A stretch of 64,000 bases of DNA from Flavobacterium geliluteum (GTDB lineage: Bacteria > Bacteroidota > Bacteroidia > Flavobacteriales > Flavobacteriaceae), in assembly GCF_017948595.1 (NCBI RefSeq), contig NZ_JAGFBV010000015.1:47756-111755 (forward strand), read 5' to 3'. The notes beneath the pieces were generated by a model. That model saw only the letters and a program-made list of their open reading frames with translations, was not told the origin of the DNA and ran no database searches. Positions 26,264-34,299 of this stretch are shown here, piece after piece (within the stretch, counting starts at the first letter, position 1; every line of letters begins with the position of its first letter). The translations under genes were made by a program, and so were the position numbers.

Positions 26264-27634
26264 TTATTTTTTAAAAATAATGTCGAGTATATATTGACAT
26301 ATAAAATTACTCTCTATTTTTTCTGGAAGATTATTTTTACTGATAAATATTGGTTTGTCTGCATCATTTTTCGGGATGCATCCATGAGAACCCTTAACCA
26401 GTTTGGCGTCTAGAGGAATTACATTCATAAGAGTGCGAAAGCCGAGTTTTTTTCTAATTAATTTCAAAATAATACGAGGTAAAATAAATTTTTTCTTCGG
26501 GTCAAGAAATAGTTCAACAGGATCATACCCTATTTTTTTATGAATTTCTACCGTGCGGGCAAAATCGGGGGCTTTGCGATCATCTAACCAATAATAATAA
26601 GTAAACCAACTGTCTTGATCTGCAACAAGTACAAGATCTCCTGCACGTTCATGATCCAGATGATGCGCTTTTTTTCCGGCATTATCCAGCACTTTTGCCA
26701 CTCCAGGTATTTTTTCCAGTAATTTTTTCAGCTCCTGAATATCATTTTTACATTTGATATATACATGCGCTATTTGGTGATCTGCCAATGCAAAAGCACG
26801 ACACTCACCAGTATCTAATAATTCGAGTTCTTTTTCTTCTCTAATTTGCAAATAACCGTTAGTTCGCAAAAACCGATTGATATGTATTGGGTTGGTAACT
26901 TTGGTAATGCCATACTCAGATAAAACAATTACTTGTGTTCCTTTATCTTCAAAATATTCAATTAAATCTTTGCAAACTAGGTCGATAGATTTTAAATCTA
27001 CTGCAATTTCTGGAGAGTTGGGCTCAAATTTTTGACAGCAATAATCTAAATGTGGTAGGTAAATTAAGGTGAGGGTTGGATTGTGCCATTCGTAAACGAG
27101 TTTTGCCGCTTTTGCAATCCATTCGCTTGAGCGGATTGTTGTTTTTGGCCCCCAAAAGTCAAACAACGGAAATACGCCCAATTTGTCTTGTAAGCGATCT
27201 CGTAAATTAGCTGGTTTTGAGTAAGAATCTGGTTTTTTCTGTCCGTCTGCCCAATATTGCGGACGAGGCGTTACTGTAAAATCAGCGTCAGAGTACATGT
27301 TGTACCACCAAAACAAATTGGCGCACGTAAATGTTGGATCAATTTCTCTCGCTAAGTCCCATATTTTTTCAGATTGCACCAGTTTGTTTGATTGTTTCCA
27401 CATTTTTACCTCGGCATCATTTCGGTCATACCATCCATTGCCTACAATACCGTGTTCTGAAGGCCATTTTCCAGTTAGATAAGTGGCTTGGGCAGAGCAG
27501 GTAAGGGCAGGAAGTACGGGTTCGATACTACTCAAATACTTATTTTTTTTTAACCATTGGTGCAAAAAAAGATCTGGATTTTCGAGTAAATTGGTGGTAA
27601 GCCCCACTACATTAATAACGACAGTTTGCTGCAT
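26264..27634 (-). CDS. eboF: EboF-like alkaline phosphatase / nucleotide pyrophosphatase family protein
   Basis: A 456-residue member of the alkaline-phosphatase superfamily. The nucleophile region PALTCSAQATYLTGKWPSEH resembles the nucleotide pyrophosphatase/phosphodiesterase active site (family form P-S/T-x-T-x-P, then GxxPxxHGI). LPHLDYCC and ADHQIAHVYI supply metal-site Asp/His residues. Where many phosphodiesterases have SDHG, this protein has SEYG (VIVLSEYGIT). Last gene of the operon, 20 bp after eboE. In ebo clusters the sixth gene is this type of protein. Its substrate is unknown; it may remove a phosphate or nucleotide from a prenylated or cyclitol-type intermediate. Confidence 0.82.
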   Translation of the reverse strand: MQQTVVINVVGLTTNLLENPDLFLHQWLKKNKYLSSIEPVLPALTCSAQATYLTGKWPSEHGIVGNGWYDRNDAEVKMWKQSNKLVQSEKIWDLAREIDPTFTCANLFWWYNMYSDADFTVTPRPQYWADGQKKPDSYSKPANLRDRLQDKLGVFPLFDFWGPKTTIRSSEWIAKAAKLVYEWHNPTLTLIYLPHLDYCCQKFEPNSPEIAVDLKSIDLVCKDLIEYFEDKGTQVIVLSEYGITKVTNPIHINRFLRTNGYLQIREEKELELLDTGECRAFALADHQIAHVYIKCKNDIQELKKLLEKIPGVAKVLDNAGKKAHHLDHERAGDLVLVADQDSWFTYYYWLDDRKAPDFARTVEIHKKIGYDPVELFLDPKKKFILPRIILKLIRKKLGFRTLMNVIPLDAKLVKGSHGCIPKNDADKPIFISKNNLPEKIESNFICQYILDIIFKK

Positions 27635-27654
27635 TGTTTTGATTTTACTTTTTT

Positions 27655-28902
27655 TTAAAGTGCTTTTGCATCGATCATTTGCTCTTTTGCATTATGATCT
27701 ACTCTGTTTAAAACCCATTTTAATTCTCTCTCGATTGATTGCTCCAAATCTGTTTGTAAATGGGCAGGTAAAACTTGCCAAGTGTAAGTCTCTATTTCGA
27801 GATGTTTGGTAAACTCTTTTTGGCGCCATTTTTTTAAAACATCAATAATATCATTTTGGGTAGATTGCAATAGCTGGTAATCTTCAATGAAAATTGGAAC
27901 ATGAAAATGTGTACGCAGCTCTTTAAAATCTTCTCGTTGCATGGCCTCGATACCGTTTTTTAAGTCATTAAATTTTAGCAGTTCCTCGTTTATTGTTTTT
28001 ATTACTGACTGATGCAAATAAGTAGGTTCATCAAAAGTACGGAGGCATTTCTGTAGTTCCTGAATTGTTGTATTTGATGATGCAGTACATTTGAGAGCAG
28101 CACTAATTTGTAATTTTCCAATCTTTAAATTATGCTTTTCCATTTTTTGAAGTACATCTTCGCTTTTTTCAAATCCAATGGCAAAATGGCAAACATCATA
28201 ACAAAGCTGCACATGATTGCGTATGTAATATTTTGCTTTTGGCAGACTGCAAAAAAGAGTAGCGGCCAATAATGATGCCCCTTCTTTTAGTAAATAATCT
28301 TCAAAAAAAGCAATATATTCGGCACTGTTTTCAATGATCCCGTCGGGTTCCGGTTCTATATCCAAATGCATCATTGTACCTTTACTTTCATGAAGATTTA
28401 CTAACTGTGTGACCACTGCGACCAATTGTTTTGTGGCTGTTTTTTTTGCTTCAATCAAACTGGCTTCGGTGGGGTACCAATGTTTGTAGGAGAGTGGAGA
28501 AGTAGAAATTCCGCCTTCTAAACCAAAGGGCAAAAGTTCAGACAAAATAGTAAAAAGTAATTGGGTATACTGCAATCTGTCGTCGCTTGTCCAATCCGGA
28601 AAATGAACTTTGTCTTTTACGGGTTGATCATGAAAATTTCCATAAGGAAATCCATTCATCGTAAAGACATACATTTTATTATTTTGCAGCCAATCCTTAA
28701 ATATTGAAAGATTATTATCTAAGGTTAATTCGGTGGCGGCTTGGTAAGACAGACGCAAACCAATTCCGAATGGCTTATTTGGTGAGACTTTTTCTTTGAG
28801 CGGAATGCAATACGTTTCGATACTTTTAAAAACAGCTTCCCACGATTCACCCGCGTGAATGTTGGTACAATAACTTAAATGACCATTTGCACTGATTAAC
28901 AT
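27655..28902 (-). CDS. eboE: EboE-like xylose-isomerase-type TIM-barrel protein
   Basis: About 415 residues from the ATG at 28902 (MLISANGHLSYCTNIHAGESW). An in-frame start seven codons upstream (28923) is possible, but the shorter start matches the family pattern. Features fitting the sugar-isomerase-like TIM barrel of EboE are LSYCTNIHAG, GNFHDQPVKDKVHFPDW, MHLDIEPEPDGIIENSAEY (metal-type Asp/Glu) and LCYDVCHFAIGFE. The start overlaps the end of eboD, indicating coupled translation. The reaction is unknown; family position suggests action on a sugar- or cyclitol-like compound, possibly the EboD product. Confidence 0.83.
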   Translation of the reverse strand: MLISANGHLSYCTNIHAGESWEAVFKSIETYCIPLKEKVSPNKPFGIGLRLSYQAATELTLDNNLSIFKDWLQNNKMYVFTMNGFPYGNFHDQPVKDKVHFPDWTSDDRLQYTQLLFTILSELLPFGLEGGISTSPLSYKHWYPTEASLIEAKKTATKQLVAVVTQLVNLHESKGTMMHLDIEPEPDGIIENSAEYIAFFEDYLLKEGASLLAATLFCSLPKAKYYIRNHVQLCYDVCHFAIGFEKSEDVLQKMEKHNLKIGKLQISAALKCTASSNTTIQELQKCLRTFDEPTYLHQSVIKTINEELLKFNDLKNGIEAMQREDFKELRTHFHVPIFIEDYQLLQSTQNDIIDVLKKWRQKEFTKHLEIETYTWQVLPAHLQTDLEQSIERELKWVLNRVDHNAKEQMIDAKAL

Positions 28903-30068
28903 ACTTTTGTATTTAATTGGCAAAATGAGTATAAGTATTGAATGGATGCTGTAATTAATTTATTATCAAGCGAATGTACTTCTTCTCCCGTGCCAATATC
29001 GCTTAATAACATGATTGTTAGTTGACCTCCGAGGTGTTCTCTAAATTCATCTAATCCTTTTATAACCTCATCAAGATGCGTATCAAGGATGGGATGTGTT
29101 ATTGCAAACTCCAATGTTAAAAAGCATTTTAAGATTCGGTCCAGGCTTGATTGATCAATTCTTTTTGATAAAAAAGAATAGGTAACATCGAGGGCGATAC
29201 CAATCGCTACGGCTTCTCCGTGTGTAATTTCATAATTGGTAAGCTGCTCCATTTTATGTGCCGCCCAATGCCCGAAGTCTAACGGACGGGAAGAACCTTT
29301 TTCGAAAGGATCTCCTTTTTTAGAAATATGGTCAGTATGTAAATCGGCACAGCGAATAATGAGTGTTTCCATAACAGAAACATCTCTGTTGTTGAGTGCC
29401 TGAGTATTTTTTTCTATCCAGTCAAAAAATGATGCCTCTTTGATAAGCGCTACTTTTATGGCTTCGGAAATACCGGATCGCCAATGGCGTTTGCTCAAAG
29501 TTTTTAAAAAGTCGGAATCATTGAGGACAGCATAGGGCGGTGCAAATGTGCCCAAAAAGTTTTTTTTGCCAAAGTAATTCATGCTGTTTTTTACGCCAAC
29601 GCCAGAATCATTTTGCGACAAAACGGTTGTCGGTATTCGGATCAGACGCACGCCACGATGTGCAATTGCAGCAGCATAACCCACAGCATCCAATACTGCT
29701 CCTCCGCCAATCGCTATTAAAAAAGAATGGCGGTCTATTTTATTATTGTTTATTAATTGTAGTACGGCCTCGATATCATTGTGATTATTCTTAATGACTT
29801 CACCACCCTGAACTACAAGTATATTGTTTTCGGTAATTCTGAACTGCTGATGATTAAAATAATGGATAACTTTTGTGATAAAATGTTCTGTACAGTCTAC
29901 AACACCTTTATCAATCACGATTGTGACTTTGGGCTGTTGAAAACCAGGCTCTTTTTTAATCACATCAATAAGCGATGAATTATTTACATCAAATAAAGAA
30001 CGACTAAAAATAATGTCATAATTAAATGCGACTTGAAAATTTTGCTGAAGTATATGTTGGTGTTTCAT
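28896..30068 (-). CDS. eboD: EboD-like 3-dehydroquinate synthase family cyclase
   Basis: A 390-residue member of the sugar-phosphate cyclase superfamily (dehydroquinate synthase and relatives). The NAD-binding GGGAVLDAVGYAAAIAHRG, the substrate segment PTTVLSQNDSGVGVKNSMNYFGKKN, and the metal-ligand region RPLDFGHWAAHK ... ITHGEAVAIGIALD are all present. The variant residues around the substrate pocket argue against housekeeping AroB, and EboD is the expected fourth gene of ebo. It starts 15 bp after eboC and overlaps eboE. The likely substrate is a sugar phosphate; the product is unproven. Confidence 0.86.
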   Translation of the reverse strand: MKHQHILQQNFQVAFNYDIIFSRSLFDVNNSSLIDVIKKEPGFQQPKVTIVIDKGVVDCTEHFITKVIHYFNHQQFRITENNILVVQGGEVIKNNHNDIEAVLQLINNNKIDRHSFLIAIGGGAVLDAVGYAAAIAHRGVRLIRIPTTVLSQNDSGVGVKNSMNYFGKKNFLGTFAPPYAVLNDSDFLKTLSKRHWRSGISEAIKVALIKEASFFDWIEKNTQALNNRDVSVMETLIIRCADLHTDHISKKGDPFEKGSSRPLDFGHWAAHKMEQLTNYEITHGEAVAIGIALDVTYSFLSKRIDQSSLDRILKCFLTLEFAITHPILDTHLDEVIKGLDEFREHLGGQLTIMLLSDIGTGEEVHSLDNKLITASIQYLYSFCQLNTKVC

Positions 30069-30083
30069 TTTTATGAGGTATAA

Positions 30084-30980
30084 TCAAGTGACTGCAAATT
30101 TTTTAGATAATAAAATTGATACAGGCAATAAAGCCAGCACCAGTAGCGCATAAAACAATCCTGCCGAACCTGCAACGTAACTCGCATTAAGCGGAATTAA
30201 AGACAATATTCCCGTTTTTACAGCTTTTTGAATGGTGTCGGGTTGGTTATGAATGAATGCTTTGTATTTTGCAAAAAAATTAATTCCGTACCAAAAAAGA
30301 AGAAAAGGCATCAATATCCAGAACCGAAATCCTAGTAGATGTCCTATCCAAACAAACAAGGCCACTACGGCGGCATCCAAAAACATAGCAATTAGTAAAG
30401 TGGATTTATTATTGCCAGCCGCTTCTTTTTTGGCAGTAAGCGTGATGGCGGCAATAAATAAAATAGGAATAATGCCAATGTACCAATAATTGAAAACGGC
30501 GTCGTTGCTGATGCTCATTCCTAAAAGTAAATTGCCTCCCCTACAAAGCCCCATATTTAAAGGACCTATTACCGGATAATGTTTGCTTATCTTGTCGTAA
30601 CTAAGTGCTAGAATGCTGATAATAATGGCTAAAACACCACTTAATGTAGAAACTGCAAAAGCAAATCCAATGCCCATCAGCAACAGAAAACAACCCAATA
30701 AAATGGCTTCCTTTTTACGTACTAAACCTCTGGGAAGCACTCTTTCGGGACGGTTTATGATGTCTGATTCTAAATCAAAAATATCATTAAACACAATTCC
30801 TCCTCCGTATAAGCCAATAGTAGAAAAAACTAATAATAATAAATCGAGTAGAAAATAACCGTTGTTACCAGTAAAAACTAAAACTCCCGAAATAGCAATA
30901 CCTGCCAAAATATCTGCTATGGCAGTTATAATATTGGCCGGACGCATTAAGGTTAATAGATAAAAGGGCTTACTTGACAT
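30084..30980 (-). CDS. eboC: EboC-like UbiA-family prenyltransferase
   Basis: A 298-residue integral membrane protein with eight to nine hydrophobic segments. The first Asp-rich motif of UbiA enzymes is seen as NDIFDLESDIINRPERVLPRG, and the second is the reduced YDKISKHYP. UbiA enzymes attach a prenyl chain to an aromatic or sugar acceptor in the membrane. It starts directly after the eboB stop with no gap. In an ebo setting it would couple a prenyl group to the EboD/EboE product or anchor the pathway to the membrane. Ubiquinone or menaquinone synthesis is unlikely in this context. Confidence 0.87.
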   Translation of the reverse strand: MSSKPFYLLTLMRPANIITAIADILAGIAISGVLVFTGNNGYFLLDLLLLVFSTIGLYGGGIVFNDIFDLESDIINRPERVLPRGLVRKKEAILLGCFLLLMGIGFAFAVSTLSGVLAIIISILALSYDKISKHYPVIGPLNMGLCRGGNLLLGMSISNDAVFNYWYIGIIPILFIAAITLTAKKEAAGNNKSTLLIAMFLDAAVVALFVWIGHLLGFRFWILMPFLLFWYGINFFAKYKAFIHNQPDTIQKAVKTGILSLIPLNASYVAGSAGLFYALLVLALLPVSILLSKKFAVT

Positions 30981-31889
30981 TTAGTTTTCGATAATAATAT
31001 TTGGGTATACAATTTTTTTTGATTCCTGTCCTCTCAGAACACTACTTCCCTCAAACATTGTATCTTGGGTAACTACCATTTCATTTTTCCAGTCTTTTTC
31101 ATGCATTTGCCCGCTTTGAGAATAAGCTGTCAATGCATTTTTATAACAAGTTAGATGAACATCTTCTTTCGCAATACCTCTTTCGAGCATTAAAGCGGCA
31201 GTTTTAGGAACAGACAAGGGATCACTCACACCCCAATCGGCAGAACTATCGACAATAATACGCTCAGAGCCATATTGTTTTACAACTTCTACCATTCGTT
31301 CGTTCCCCATTTTGGTATTAGGATATATTGTAAAAGCGGTCCAATAACCCCTGTCCAAAACATGTTTGGCAGTTTCCTCGTTATTGTGGTCGATTACGAC
31401 CATGTGAGGAGCGATTCCGTGTTCTTCCAACACATCCATGCTTCTGATAGTTCCGTTTTTTTTATCTCTGTGTGGAGTGTGAACCATTACAGGCAAATTA
31501 AATTGTAATGCCAGTTCGATCTGCAATCTAAAATATTTATCCTCAGCTGGAGTTTGATCGTCATAACCGATTTCGCCAATAGCTACAACTCCTTCTTTGG
31601 CGGCAAACAAAGGCAATAAATCCATTACTTTTTCTGCCAAAGCTTCGTTATTGGCTTCTTTAGAATTTAAACCTATTGTACAATAATGTTTGATTCCGAA
31701 TTGTGATGCTCTAAATCTTTCCCAACCTACCAAAGTGCTAAAATAATCTTTGAAAGAAGAGGCTTCTGTTCTGGCTTGTCCAAGCCAAAAAGCGGGTTCA
31801 ATAACGGCTACGATACCTGCGGCACGCATGGCTTGGTAATCATCAGTAGTTCTGGATACCATGTGAATATGTGGGTCAATAAAATACAT
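30981..31889 (-). CDS. eboB: EboB-like TatD/amidohydrolase-type metal-dependent hydrolase
   Basis: A 302-residue TIM-barrel hydrolase of the TatD group. Metal ligands are visible in order: DPHIHM (residues 5-10), IGEIGYD, MVHTPHRD, VVIDHNN and IVDSSADWG. All expected His/Asp/Glu positions are filled, so the enzyme should be active. The eboA stop lies three bases upstream and the eboC ATG follows immediately. EboB is one of the six ebo proteins; its substrate is not known. TatD proteins are often called nucleases, but the operon context makes a small-molecule substrate more likely. Confidence 0.87.
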   Translation of the reverse strand: MYFIDPHIHMVSRTTDDYQAMRAAGIVAVIEPAFWLGQARTEASSFKDYFSTLVGWERFRASQFGIKHYCTIGLNSKEANNEALAEKVMDLLPLFAAKEGVVAIGEIGYDDQTPAEDKYFRLQIELALQFNLPVMVHTPHRDKKNGTIRSMDVLEEHGIAPHMVVIDHNNEETAKHVLDRGYWTAFTIYPNTKMGNERMVEVVKQYGSERIIVDSSADWGVSDPLSVPKTAALMLERGIAKEDVHLTCYKNALTAYSQSGQMHEKDWKNEMVVTQDTMFEGSSVLRGQESKKIVYPNIIIEN

Positions 31890-31892
31890 AGG

Positions 31893-32753
31893 TTAAGAAT
31901 TTAATTGTGAATAATATTTTGTTCCTATCGCATTCCATGAAATGTTTTTATAAAACAGTGCTTCATTGGGCATTTCATTTTCATGATAAAATGAGCTTTT
32001 TTTTATTGTTTTGAAGGCTGCTCGTTTTGTTAGGTCATCTCCGTTATGTACAGCACTTACTAGATCTTGTGCTATTTCGGTATTTATAAAACCCACAACC
32101 AATCTCCAAATTTCAGGTGTTACTGCTCTTCCTGCGGACCAGCGTTCGTGAATATAATCGTGAACTATCAAAGCTAGTTTTTCGTTTTTACGCAAGTCTA
32201 AATCGGTGATTTGATACAATGGAAGCCCCATAAAAACGGCTTTCAAAACCAATTGATTCCAGGCATCTGTGGGCAGATATTTTGCAGCAAAAGGGTTTCC
32301 TAATGCTATGGCATCAAATACAGCGACCATATTGGTTCTGATTCCTTCCTGAGCCATTGGCACAAAATCGTGAGCATTCTCTAGAAAAAATAAACCTTTA
32401 TAAAGGCAAACAAGCTCTGTAATTGCAGCCATTTCGGCTAAGTTTTTCAGTATTTCAATATTTTGATGTTTTGGAAGTTGTATCATTAACAAGCAACGAC
32501 AAAGCTGCTGTAAATCCCACTTACTCTCTGTAAAGCCTGGATACAAATCCTCTAACAATGCTTTTTCTTCTGTAGTCCATTGCGGAAAAACCGACGAAAT
32601 GTTTCTGGAGATTAATCCGAATGTCTTAAAAAAATAGGTGCTGTTTTCGAATTTGATAGTAGCAGTAAACCACTCTAATTCAGATTCGGAAAGTTTCTTC
32701 TGAAGCAGGTTCTGAATGATTTCCTCGGCAGTTTTACTTGATTTTGCTATCAT
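31893..32753 (-). CDS. eboA: EboA-like protein
   Basis: A 286-residue, mostly helical soluble protein with no signal peptide. I recognise EboA mainly by position (first ebo gene before the TatD-like EboB) and by segments such as FFLENAHDFVPMAQEGIRTNMVAVFDAIALGNPFA and YIHERWSAGRAVTPEIWRLVVGF. The C-terminus (NGDDLTKRAAFKTIKK) may bind phosphate or nucleic acid, but that is speculative. No catalytic motif is evident. It begins 34 bp after the VOC gene. Biochemical function is unknown. Confidence 0.78.
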   Translation of the reverse strand: MIAKSSKTAEEIIQNLLQKKLSESELEWFTATIKFENSTYFFKTFGLISRNISSVFPQWTTEEKALLEDLYPGFTESKWDLQQLCRCLLMIQLPKHQNIEILKNLAEMAAITELVCLYKGLFFLENAHDFVPMAQEGIRTNMVAVFDAIALGNPFAAKYLPTDAWNQLVLKAVFMGLPLYQITDLDLRKNEKLALIVHDYIHERWSAGRAVTPEIWRLVVGFINTEIAQDLVSAVHNGDDLTKRAAFKTIKKSSFYHENEMPNEALFYKNISWNAIGTKYYSQLNS

Positions 32754-32787
32754 TTCTTTTTAATTTAGCACTTCTTTTATACCAGTA

Positions 32788-33225
32788 TTATTTCAAAATA
32801 TTCTCGCGGATGACCAAAGAATTATTGTCAGGATCTCTAAAAAAGAAAAACTTGTCAACATACCCTTTATCCGAAGTATTAGTATTGATTATTACACCGT
32901 CTATTTTATCGATCACAACTTTTTTACTTATAAAATACTCCAGGGTTGCCTTGATATCATCTACGATAAAACTCGGAACGCTGCCGGTTTCGGGCAACGG
33001 ATAAAAAGGCACACTAATGTCTTTAAACAAACCCAGCATAAAATCATTTTTCTGCTTAGAGTCCAGGTACATTTGTAGGTATGATTCCATTCCGAAATTC
33101 CCACCCGAATTGAGCGTATATTTATCATCGACCTTAAATCCTAGAATTTCCTCATAGAATTTTCTGGATGCTACGACATCACTTACAGATAACTTAACAA
33201 TTAGAGCTTTTGATTTGAATTTCAT
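32788..33225 (-). CDS. VOC-fold (glyoxalase/dioxygenase superfamily) protein
   Basis: 145 residues from the ATG at 33225 (MKFKSKALIVKLSVSDV), which lies one base after the stop of the VioB C-half-like gene. The longer frame from 33282 would overlap that gene. The paired beta-alpha-beta-beta-beta units of the VOC fold are clear (VVASRKFYEEILGFKV; FVDDIKATLEYFISKKV-like segment; FFRDPDNNSLVI). The usual metal-ligand Glu in DPDGNxxEL is replaced by Val (DPDNNSLVI), so it may bind a ligand rather than catalyse metal-dependent chemistry. Encoded between the VioB-like pair and eboA, it could bind or rearrange the dimeric product. Confidence 0.82.
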   Translation of the reverse strand: MKFKSKALIVKLSVSDVVASRKFYEEILGFKVDDKYTLNSGGNFGMESYLQMYLDSKQKNDFMLGLFKDISVPFYPLPETGSVPSFIVDDIKATLEYFISKKVVIDKIDGVIINTNTSDKGYVDKFFFFRDPDNNSLVIRENILK

Positions 33226-33226
33226 A

Positions 33227-34288
33227 TTATGAAAGAATTTCGTGTTCAGAAAGTGTTTTGGTAAACTCGTATGAAGGTCCAATGGTGTAACCTTTTTTTC
33301 CAGGAAATGGCATTTCAGCTAATTTCTGAGAAGTTAACCTCAAATCAAACATAACTCCGATCGTATTGTTAAGATATTCGGGTTCTCCATTGAAAGTACG
33401 ATGTAGCCCGTTTAATAAATCACTGTAAGAATTATTAAAAATATCTACCTGTCTTCTTTCTTCAGAACCTTCGGGCAGCATATTTGCTTTGGTGTTCGGA
33501 AAAATAGGCTGGACATTATTGGGATGAAATGGGATGACTGGTCCGCTAAAAGAATAACCATTTGGAGCCGTTGGATTTTTGACTAATTCTTTCCCAACAT
33601 ATAATTCCTGAAATCGGTAATAATGTGCTAATTCTCCCTCTTCGTCTATTGGCGAAGTTGTAGTTCCCTCTCCTTGTTCTACAATTATATTGATGGCGCT
33701 CATGGCATCATGTTTTGTTAGAATGGGATACAGTAAATTAGAGTCAAAAAATGATGAAGTCACTTGTCTAGCAGGATCACCCGGTAATTTTTCTGGTGCT
33801 AATTCGTCTATTTTTTTTTGTAAAGCCATATAAAATTCTCCGATGGTCCTGAAAGTTGGTAAAGCACTCTTTTTTGCCGTTTTTTCATAAACTATAGGGT
33901 TTTCAGGCTCTTCTATTTCCATAAAAACATTCTTTACCAGTTCGGGCGAATATTTTTCTATACCCACTATTAGGCCTTCACCAATGCCCATAGGCAAATG
34001 GGTAGGGTAATTGGGTACAAAATTCGGATTTGATATGTCTGGTTTTCCTCCCAAAGCATTCAATATATTCGCAGCGATGGTCATGTGCAGCATCTCTTCG
34101 ATTACAATCGAATGGATGACTTTCCTGATCTCAGCTTCGGTGTTGGGTTTAAAAGAAAACAATGCTGTCAAATAAGGAGGGATCGTAGCATGTTCTAGTT
34201 CGATAGCATTTTGCAGCAATGGAAAAAGTTCTTCTAAACTTTCAGCATTGATTATAGAATTTACAAATTTAGGACTTATCTTTAGCAT
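33227..34288 (-). CDS. Ferritin-like protein resembling the C-terminal half of VioB/RebD
   Basis: A 353-residue ferritin-like iminopyruvate-dimer-synthase domain. Iron-type residues are seen in QNAIELEHATIPPYL, VIEEMLHMTIAANILNALGG (ExxH) and EEGELAHYYRFQELY (ExxH). From memory these align in order with the C-terminal half of violacein VioB: KAVDLELSVMLQYL, AHEEMIHYLVVNNLLMALG, and the EHSHFQRL segment preceded by DQGEG (here EQGEG). VioB and RebD couple two aromatic imino-pyruvates. Here the domain is a separate protein, 11 bp downstream of a gene resembling the other half, followed after one base by the VOC gene. The aromatic substrate is unknown. Confidence 0.8.
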   Translation of the reverse strand: MLKISPKFVNSIINAESLEELFPLLQNAIELEHATIPPYLTALFSFKPNTEAEIRKVIHSIVIEEMLHMTIAANILNALGGKPDISNPNFVPNYPTHLPMGIGEGLIVGIEKYSPELVKNVFMEIEEPENPIVYEKTAKKSALPTFRTIGEFYMALQKKIDELAPEKLPGDPARQVTSSFFDSNLLYPILTKHDAMSAINIIVEQGEGTTTSPIDEEGELAHYYRFQELYVGKELVKNPTAPNGYSFSGPVIPFHPNNVQPIFPNTKANMLPEGSEERRQVDIFNNSYSDLLNGLHRTFNGEPEYLNNTIGVMFDLRLTSQKLAEMPFPGKKGYTIGPSYEFTKTLSEHEILS

Positions 34289-34299
34289 AATGTTATAAT

